Source of the DNA: CAZJDM01 sp964544765
GTDB taxonomy: Bacteria; Bdellovibrionota_B; Oligoflexia; CAYFLR01
Direction of reading: 5' to 3'
DNA length: 21,012 bases
Assembly (NCBI GenBank): GCA_964544765.1
Contig: CAZJDM010000075.1
Span: forward strand, 1 to 21,012
The notes under the pieces were generated by a model. It saw only the letters and a list, made by a program, of their open reading frames with translations, ran no database searches and was not told where the DNA came from. Shown piece by piece: positions 16,742-21,012 of the stretch (its first letter is position 1; each line of letters starts with the position of its first letter). Position numbers and translations under genes: made by a program.

Positions 16742-16790
16742 GATGTCTCCTTATGCTTCCTTATGCTTCCTTATGCTTCCCTATGTCTCC
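16741..16790. repeat. 10-bp tandem repeat of Shine-Dalgarno-like units between kinase and PHP genes
   Basis: Five 10-bp units fill this stretch, three of them identical (TTATGCTTCC, 16751-16780). Read on the coding (minus) strand each starts GGAAG or GGAGA, so the array reiterates a ribosome-binding site. The unit nearest the kinase contains its TAG stop, and the unit nearest the PHP gene is that gene's ribosome-binding site. Confidence 0.85.
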
Positions 16791-18346
16791 TTTTTAACAA
16801 TGGGAGCGAGATATTTCAATAGAAGATTATGCGGACTAAAATGAGTATTTAAACGAGAAATTATGGTGAATACACCGATCAATTTTCTATTAATAAAAAT
16901 CGCTTCCCGAGGTGGCGGACGAAATTTAAAAGCAATGGCCAACTCTTTGGTTAAGGAGTTTAGTCGTTGCATAATGTCTGTTTTTCTCCAATCATAAGGG
17001 TGTTCACCCTCCACACTTCCATCAATACAAGGACAAGCAATTGCTTTATTAAAAGCTTCTAAAGTAATAAAACAAAACTCAACAAAAAGTTCATGTTCCC
17101 TGGCTTGATCATCCTTCCTTAAAAATCCGGTTTTATATCCTGCCTGCCAAAGTAATTCTTTATCTCTTATCATTGAAGCATAAACCATTAATGCAAACGA
17201 ATTTATATAACTACGCGAAAATTTTCTAACAGCGCCAAAATCTAACAGTACAATTTTATCTCCTTGATCCGCACTATCCACATTATCCGCACTATCCACA
17301 TTATCCGCATTATCCGCATTATCCACATTATCCGCATTATCCGCAATTTTATATTGTTCCTCTTGATTACCCTGTTCATATTGTCCAACCTGCTCTACCG
17401 ATTCTTGATTACTTATCCTGATTTTATAATTACCAAAATGAGGATCCGTCTGAATCATACCCCATTCAAAGATCTCACGAAAAGTCAGTTCCATTATGGC
17501 TGCACCTAATCTGTTTCTGCGCTCTTGAGATAACTTTGCCACCTCAGGGCTGTCTAGTTTGTAGCCATCCTCGAAACTCATAGCTAATATTCTTTTACTA
17601 GAATACTTTTCAAAAACATTCGGCAAGATAAAGCGTGGATCGTCAGCTAGCAAATCACCAAACTGTTGAATGTTATTCAGTTCCCTTTTATAGTCAACTT
17701 CGTAATTAAGTACCATTCTGATTTCCTTGAAAACCTCATCTAAGGTGCTTTCTCTGGGAACTATTTCTATAAATCTAAAAATTGACTTTAAAGTTTTTAA
17801 ATCACTATCAATAGAACGATCTATCCCTGGATATTGCACTTTAAGAACAACTAATCGACCATCGGATTTAGTGCGTGCTTGATAAACTTGACCAATAGAG
17901 GCAGCAGCAATTGGTTCTGAGTTTACCTCTAATTCTTTAAATGCTTCTTTATTTGATTGGGAACTTATAACCTTCCGCATTGATTGCCATCCAACCTCTA
18001 CCGAATCCGCATGTAACTGCTTTAACACATCATTAATTTCTGACGGGAAAAAGTGTTCTCCATAGATCGAAAGCATCTGACCAGCTTTCATTAACCCACC
18101 TTTTAGTCTTCCCAATTCACGGGCCAGGTTATTGGCTTGCTGCAATAAAAACTCGCTAACAAATTCCTGTTTTTGATCTTTTTTACCAAGGGCACTGGCA
18201 ATTTTCATGGAAGTAAATCGCATCCCGCTATCTAATGACAAACCCAGTAATGACATGCCACGTGAAATAGCTGATGAAGAAACTTTTTTAATTTTTTTGA
18301 TGCTTTTTTCTGCTTCTGTTTTTTCTTTCTTCTTCTTGCGGGTCAT
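16781..18346 (-). CDS. UbiB/ABC1 (ADCK) family atypical kinase with a repeat insertion
   Basis: 521 residues. ABC1/UbiB proteins are atypical kinases or ATPases that support ubiquinone and lipid metabolism. Seen here: a basic N-terminus; the family KxGQ signature MKAGQM (Lys87 to Gln90); the Ala-rich nucleotide loop AAASIGQVYQA (147-157); Lys169 (VLKVQYP); the catalytic loop QTDPHFGNYKI (Asp301, Asn306); and the metal site LLDFGAVRKF (Asp369). Between catalytic loop and DFG lies an insert of about 50 residues (313-363), acidic and polar, ending in nine three-residue repeats (ADN/VDN/VDS). The length and motifs otherwise fit the family. No C-terminal membrane helix like that of E. coli UbiB is evident. 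The start ATG has only a distant GGGG upstream. It likely shares a transcript with the PHP gene. I do not call it UbiB proper, because no quinone genes are nearby. Confidence 0.88.
   Translation of the reverse strand: MTRKKKKEKTEAEKSIKKIKKVSSSAISRGMSLLGLSLDSGMRFTSMKIASALGKKDQKQEFVSEFLLQQANNLARELGRLKGGLMKAGQMLSIYGEHFFPSEINDVLKQLHADSVEVGWQSMRKVISSQSNKEAFKELEVNSEPIAAASIGQVYQARTKSDGRLVVLKVQYPGIDRSIDSDLKTLKSIFRFIEIVPRESTLDEVFKEIRMVLNYEVDYKRELNNIQQFGDLLADDPRFILPNVFEKYSSKRILAMSFEDGYKLDSPEVAKLSQERRNRLGAAIMELTFREIFEWGMIQTDPHFGNYKIRISNQESVEQVGQYEQGNQEEQYKIADNADNVDNADNADNVDSADNVDSADQGDKIVLLDFGAVRKFSRSYINSFALMVYASMIRDKELLWQAGYKTGFLRKDDQAREHELFVEFCFITLEAFNKAIACPCIDGSVEGEHPYDWRKTDIMQRLNSLTKELAIAFKFRPPPREAIFINRKLIGVFTIISRLNTHFSPHNLLLKYLAPIVKKET
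17266..17346. repeat. 9-bp tandem repeat, nine units, inside the kinase gene
   Basis: Nine consecutive 9-bp units of the form TATCC(G/A)CA(T/C) encode ADN, VDN or VDS triplets between the catalytic loop and the DFG motif. Variation is almost confined to two positions. The period keeps the frame, and several units are identical, which points to recent slippage or unequal exchange. Confidence 0.9.
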
Positions 18347-18392
18347 GAAACATACCCCAATTATTTATATTTTCTGAATTACTTTCTACATT

Positions 18393-18421
18393 CTTATACA
18401 TCATTCTCATACATCTTTAAA
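18393..18421 (-). promoter_or_regulatory. Possible promoter for the ABC1 kinase-PHP pair
   Basis: On the minus strand TTTAAA (18421-18416) and TATAAG (18398-18393) are separated by 17 bp, about 47 bp before the kinase start codon. The -35 matches consensus only in part. Confidence 0.35.
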
Positions 18422-18475
18422 TTCTATAATTAACGCGATCGGCAAATTTTCATTACGCTTCACATGAATTAGATT

Positions 18476-18914
18476 ATGTTTGCCTACTCTATCATTACCT
18501 CATCAGGTTCTTCAAAGTCACCATCTAATCAAGATGAATGTGTTAATAGTGAAATGGGCCTAAACAGTCTTAATCCTGAGAGTGAACTTGACACCATACA
18601 ATTGAACGGCATCAAGTTATGTCCTTATAATCCGGTTTCAAATGTTACCTGGCTCGAAGCTATGAAATTTATTAAAAAATTAAATGATTACTATGACGAA
18701 AACTATTATCACTACTCACCAATTATAGATCCTCAAAATCGTGCGCGTGCGCGCCATTTAGTTAGAGGTGATAATATTTATAATGATTCAGATAACTGCC
18801 GCTCAGCATCACGATCAGAATTCGATCCAATAGGATCTAGTACTAACGCATATTCTATGCCCTTCAACTGATGGCGATGGTAATGGTTTTAGGTTAGTAA
18901 AAGATACATTATGA
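18476..18914 (+). pseudogene. Remnant of a formylglycine-generating-enzyme (SUMF1/FGE-sulfatase) domain protein, frameshifted
   Basis: The first frame (18476-18871, 131 codons) holds two FGE-type stretches: PVSNVTWLEAMKFIKKLN, like PVxxVSWxxAxxFCxxLN, and RHLVRGDNIYNDSDNCRSAS, like RVLRGGSWxxxxxxxRSAxR. The YRLPTEAEWEYAAR block expected between them is missing. The frame stops at 18871, but the next frame continues with STDGDGNGFRLVKDTL and stops at 18914; GFRLV is the usual end of the domain. So a shift lies near 18840-18865 and an internal deletion lies before it. There is no leader peptide or ribosome-binding site at the ATG, and an in-frame TAG sits just upstream, so the N-terminus is also gone. 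FGE-type domains modify cysteines or act as lectin-like folds; this copy should be inactive. Confidence 0.7.
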
Positions 18915-19054
18915 TTTACCAATACTTAAATTATCGACAATATCTCCAGGACGTTCTGGTAGAAAAAACAAAAAAGAATCCTTCATATTCCTTAAGAGCT
19001 TTTGCCAAACATTTAGATATTGCATCTTCTACTTTATCTGAAATAATAAAATGA
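18911..19054 (+). pseudogene. Truncated TIGR02147-family N-terminus (47 codons)
   Basis: An ATG overlapping the last TGA of the FGE remnant (ATGA) opens a 47-residue frame. It begins MIYQYLNYRQYLQDVLVEKT, continues NPSYSLRAFAKHLDIASST and stops after LSEIIK. This matches the N-terminus of TIGR02147 proteins, which start with a Y-R-x-Y-L-x-D stretch, then N-x-x-[YF]-S-x-R-x-[FL]-A and a helix-turn-helix-like L-S-E-[IV]-[IL]. Intact members run to roughly 270 residues; here a TGA cuts it after the helix-turn-helix-like part. The ATGA overlap suggests it was once the coupled second gene of a pair with the FGE-type gene. A very short DNA-binding product is possible, but decay is more likely. Confidence 0.6.
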
Positions 19055-19071
19055 AAAAAGTTAATTTTTCA
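19052..19071. terminator. Weak A/T hairpin between convergent genes
   Basis: TGAAAAA (19052-19058) and TTTTTCA (19065-19071) form a perfect 7-bp A/T-rich inverted repeat around AGTTAA. It sits directly after the stop of the TIGR02147 fragment and next to the stop of the convergent subtilase. It may act as a bidirectional terminator, but the stem is weak. Confidence 0.3.
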
Positions 19072-19072
19072 T

Positions 19073-20185
19073 TTAACGCCAATTCTTGAAAAAACGATAA
19101 GCATCCACGTGACCATTGGAAACTGTTTTACCCACTAAACGAGGGGAAGTTTGAGCTGAAGTTCTGATTAGTCGTTTCTTTACTTCTAACGGTGTGATCT
19201 TTCCTGTATAAGAGAATAATAAACCAATAACTCCCACTACAAAAGGGGCAGCATATGATGTACCTGAACTCATCCGAGAATATTTATTTCCTAAATTAGT
19301 TGTATAAATTAATGAACCAGGTGCCGTTACATGAATTGACTGCGGTCCATAAGTTGAAAAAGATGATAGTTTACCATATCGATCATGAGCGGCTACTGCA
19401 ATAATGTTATCTACCTGATAACTTGAAGGATAGTCTTTTGATATATCAGGACGATCATTATTCATGCCCGGACGATTCCCCGCAGAAGTAACAAAAACAA
19501 TACCAGCATTATTGGCTCTTTGAATAGCAGCTTTTTCTTCCTCAGAATAATCTGTGTTACCATAGGAAGCAGAAATAATGTCTACTTGCAACTTTATCGC
19601 ATAATCGATTGCTTTGATAATATCACTTTCAAGTGCACTATTATGATCCTTATTACTTACTTTAATAGCTACTATTTGTACATGAGCCATCACACCCGCT
19701 ATTCCAATATTGTTATGCATAGCCCCAATGATTCCCGCACATCTGGTTCCATGACCAGTGTCATCCATAGGATCACCTTTTTCATCCAAGAAATTGTATC
19801 CATGAATGTCATCGTCATATCCGTTGCCATCATCATCAAAATCTGCAATTCCGTAGAATTCTTTTTTATTAACCCAGATATTGCCTTTTAAATCTTCATG
19901 GTTATAATCAATACCACTATCAATTATAGCAATTTTAATGTTCTTACTACCAAGAGTAAGTTGACTCCACACAGGGATTACATTTATATCGGCCCCGACC
20001 AAACCCATACGTCTACTTCCAGGAAATAGTCCCGTATTTTTTAAACCCCATTGCCCCACAAATAACTGATCCTCTGGAAGATAGGAATTCATTGAGATAT
20101 AGGAATCTTGTCCATAACAATATACTGAATTAATCAATAAGAGAAATTGGATAGTTCCCCTAATTTGCGTCGTCATAGGAAACAC
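19073..20185 (-). CDS. Secreted compact subtilase (S8 serine peptidase)
   Basis: 370 residues with a signal peptide (about 1-25, ending near CYGQ). The complete S8 core is present: Asp89 (IAIIDSGID), His145 (GHGTRCAG), Asn237 (SAGNRPG) and Ser310 (GTSYAAPF). An Asp/Gly-rich loop, DFDDDGNGYDDD (115-126), looks like a calcium site between Asp and His. Only about 55 residues separate the signal from the core. They include DQLFVGQWGLKNTG, the strand that commonly opens such subtilases, so a normal I9 prodomain of about 80 residues is absent. There is no C-terminal extension. The start is uncertain: GTG at 20185 has GAGG four bases upstream, while ATG three codons later has it thirteen bases away. 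It is transcribed toward the decayed pair. It is not closely related to the large lipoprotein protease. Confidence 0.88.
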   Translation of the reverse strand: MFPMTTQIRGTIQFLLLINSVYCYGQDSYISMNSYLPEDQLFVGQWGLKNTGLFPGSRRMGLVGADINVIPVWSQLTLGSKNIKIAIIDSGIDYNHEDLKGNIWVNKKEFYGIADFDDDGNGYDDDIHGYNFLDEKGDPMDDTGHGTRCAGIIGAMHNNIGIAGVMAHVQIVAIKVSNKDHNSALESDIIKAIDYAIKLQVDIISASYGNTDYSEEEKAAIQRANNAGIVFVTSAGNRPGMNNDRPDISKDYPSSYQVDNIIAVAAHDRYGKLSSFSTYGPQSIHVTAPGSLIYTTNLGNKYSRMSSGTSYAAPFVVGVIGLLFSYTGKITPLEVKKRLIRTSAQTSPRLVGKTVSNGHVDAYRFFKNWR

Positions 20186-20310
20186 AATACCTCAACACAT
20201 TTAATGCGTTTTACTTGCGAATCATTTTATTTTTTGAAACTTACTTTAGGAACTATCACGAAAGGTAATTCGTATTCAAGACTTTTTACACGGTAAGCGT
20301 ATAAAGAAAG

Positions 20311-20724
20311 TTATTTATCTGGATTCTTAACGGTAAATTCCGCTTCAATTGTTCTACCTCGGAAAGTTTTACGGGTCCTTCTATGGACAACGAACTTCTC
20401 GGAAGATTCACCTCCCCAAGCTACAAGCCAGGATAAAACTACTAGAACCTCATTTGTGTTCCAATAGGCAATTGTTGCCAAAATAGCCACCAATAAGCGG
20501 GGAGTGAATAACCACCCTAACCACCAAAATAAACCACCAAAAGGAACGCTAGAAAGTAATAATGTCAGGCGTGGAAATAATGTAATAAAAATCAAAAAGA
20601 AAACACCATGCTTGTTCCAATAATTGTAAATACCAAAATCAAGGTGGAACAAGTTCATAGCCACAGTAGCTAATCCTGTGATAGCTAAAAATATAATAAT
20701 AATTTTTACAAAATTATTCATCAA
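20311..20724 (-). CDS. Small membrane protein of unknown function
   Basis: 137 residues with three or four hydrophobic helices: about 6-25, 41-60, 63-85 and possibly 92-103. They are followed by a charged tail of about 30 residues starting GGESSEKFVVHRRTRKTFRG. The block GGLFWWLGWLFTPRLLVAIL has a Pro-Arg in a Trp-rich helix pair, which looks conserved in style, but I cannot name the family. The ATG has GAGG five bases upstream; a second ATG follows at once. It lies 125 bp before the subtilase on the same strand, and whether they share a transcript is unclear. Confidence 0.75.
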   Translation of the reverse strand: MMNNFVKIIIIFLAITGLATVAMNLFHLDFGIYNYWNKHGVFFLIFITLFPRLTLLLSSVPFGGLFWWLGWLFTPRLLVAILATIAYWNTNEVLVVLSWLVAWGGESSEKFVVHRRTRKTFRGRTIEAEFTVKNPDK

Positions 20725-21012
20725 AACCTCATGCTAGATATTTTTTTCCACAGTCATGGCCGCACTATACTCGATAAAACTTTTTTCTTCTACTGTTATC
20801 TAAGGTTTTGTTGGCTATAAAACATATCAAATTTTACTTTATTAATCGATTAATTGATTAATCGAAGTTTTTATTGGCTATATTTAAAGAACTGTTGTAT
20901 ACAAATATTATAAAATACAATTTGGTGATGTTTTTATGAGAAAAATATTTTATTCATCTCTTTTTTCCGTGTCGAAAGACTAAACCTATTGATATCATTG
21001 AAAATGTGTTAA
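20725..21012. other. Right-end intergenic region with repeat-rich regulatory sequence
   Basis: No gene is supported here. The region holds the upstream sequence of the small membrane protein gene and probably that of a gene beyond the window. It contains TTGGCTATA twice (20811-20819 and 20874-20882), an ATTAATCG-type array between them, and the perfect palindrome TTGTATACAA (20895-20904). A 15-codon frame at 20936-20983 ends too soon to call a gene. Confidence 0.4.
20841..20864. promoter_or_regulatory. Triple 8-bp repeat and operator-like palindrome
   Basis: Three 8-bp units, ATTAATCG, ATTAATTG and ATTAATCG, abut each other. The last two thirds also form a near-perfect dyad: CGATTAAT (20847-20854), TG, ATTAATCG (20857-20864). 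The size and symmetry fit a dimeric repressor site about 120 bp before the membrane protein gene. Confidence 0.45.

Noticed and set aside
17266..17346. Possible CRISPR-like array
   Set aside because: Units are 9 bp and abut with no spacers, inside a coding frame.
17264..17509. Plus-strand open frame with many Ile-Arg/His-Ile-Ile repeats
   Set aside because: It is the antisense reading of the 9-bp repeat in the ABC1 kinase gene; it has no ribosome-binding site, and the kinase motifs prove the other strand.
19520..19891. Plus-strand frame of 123 codons inside the compact subtilase
   Set aside because: Opposite to the S8 catalytic motifs, with no domain or ribosome-binding site.
20936..20983. 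Short plus-strand frame MRKIFYSSLFSVSKD
   Set aside because: It is only 15 codons with no clear ribosome-binding site; it looks like a signal-peptide start, but the frame closes and no continuation was seen in the visible bases.

Overview
This AT-rich window (roughly one third G+C by eye) looks like a chromosomal segment of a Gram-negative bacterium. The evidence is several Sec signal peptides, a clear lipobox protein, and a dense signalling locus of receiver, TPR, HPt and hybrid-kinase proteins. A TIGR02147-like fragment near 18.9 kb and the very AT-rich, kinase- and protease-loaded content suggest a Bdellovibrionota/Oligoflexia-type organism. That assignment is inference and is not secure. 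I see no rRNA, tRNA, CRISPR array, insertion sequence or phage module.

Left block (1-6.4 kb, all minus strand). A clipped gene at the edge may begin a Ser/Thr kinase. It is followed by a four-gene phosphorelay locus, in transcription order: small pseudo-receiver protein (5922-6428), receiver-TPR protein (4552-5907), CheA-like kinase with pseudo-receiver, PAS and HPt (2325-4502), and hybrid histidine kinase (197-2182). A good sigma70-like promoter lies in front of the set, and a second lies in front of the hybrid kinase. Three of the four receivers are degenerate. The hybrid kinase appears to start at a rare ATT codon, which adds a first PAS domain that a conventional start would miss.

Middle block (6.6-10.4 kb, minus strand). 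Three exported proteins form a tight operon: an alpha-repeat protein, a probable permuted papain-fold (LRAT/NlpC-like) hydrolase, and a divergent SelO/YdiU-like kinase-fold protein with an N-terminal membrane segment. This cassette is my best candidate for an undescribed system: a kinase-fold enzyme and a hydrolase, both apparently sent out of the cytoplasm. Divergent to it is a 1240-residue subtilase lipoprotein whose catalytic spacing and downstream domains resemble tripeptidyl-peptidase II. It ends in a strong hairpin terminator.

Right block (14.4-21 kb). It holds a small ORF with a duplicated RPIQY motif, a secreted cysteine-rich protein, a PHP phosphoesterase and a UbiB/ABC1 kinase. The last two are joined by 10-bp tandem repeats made of ribosome-binding-site-like units. 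Next come a decayed pair (formylglycine-generating-enzyme domain remnant and TIGR02147 fragment), a second, compact subtilase and a small membrane protein. Short tandem repeats recur through the window. Those inside genes have periods that are multiples of three and sit in surface loops, so they change length without breaking the frame.
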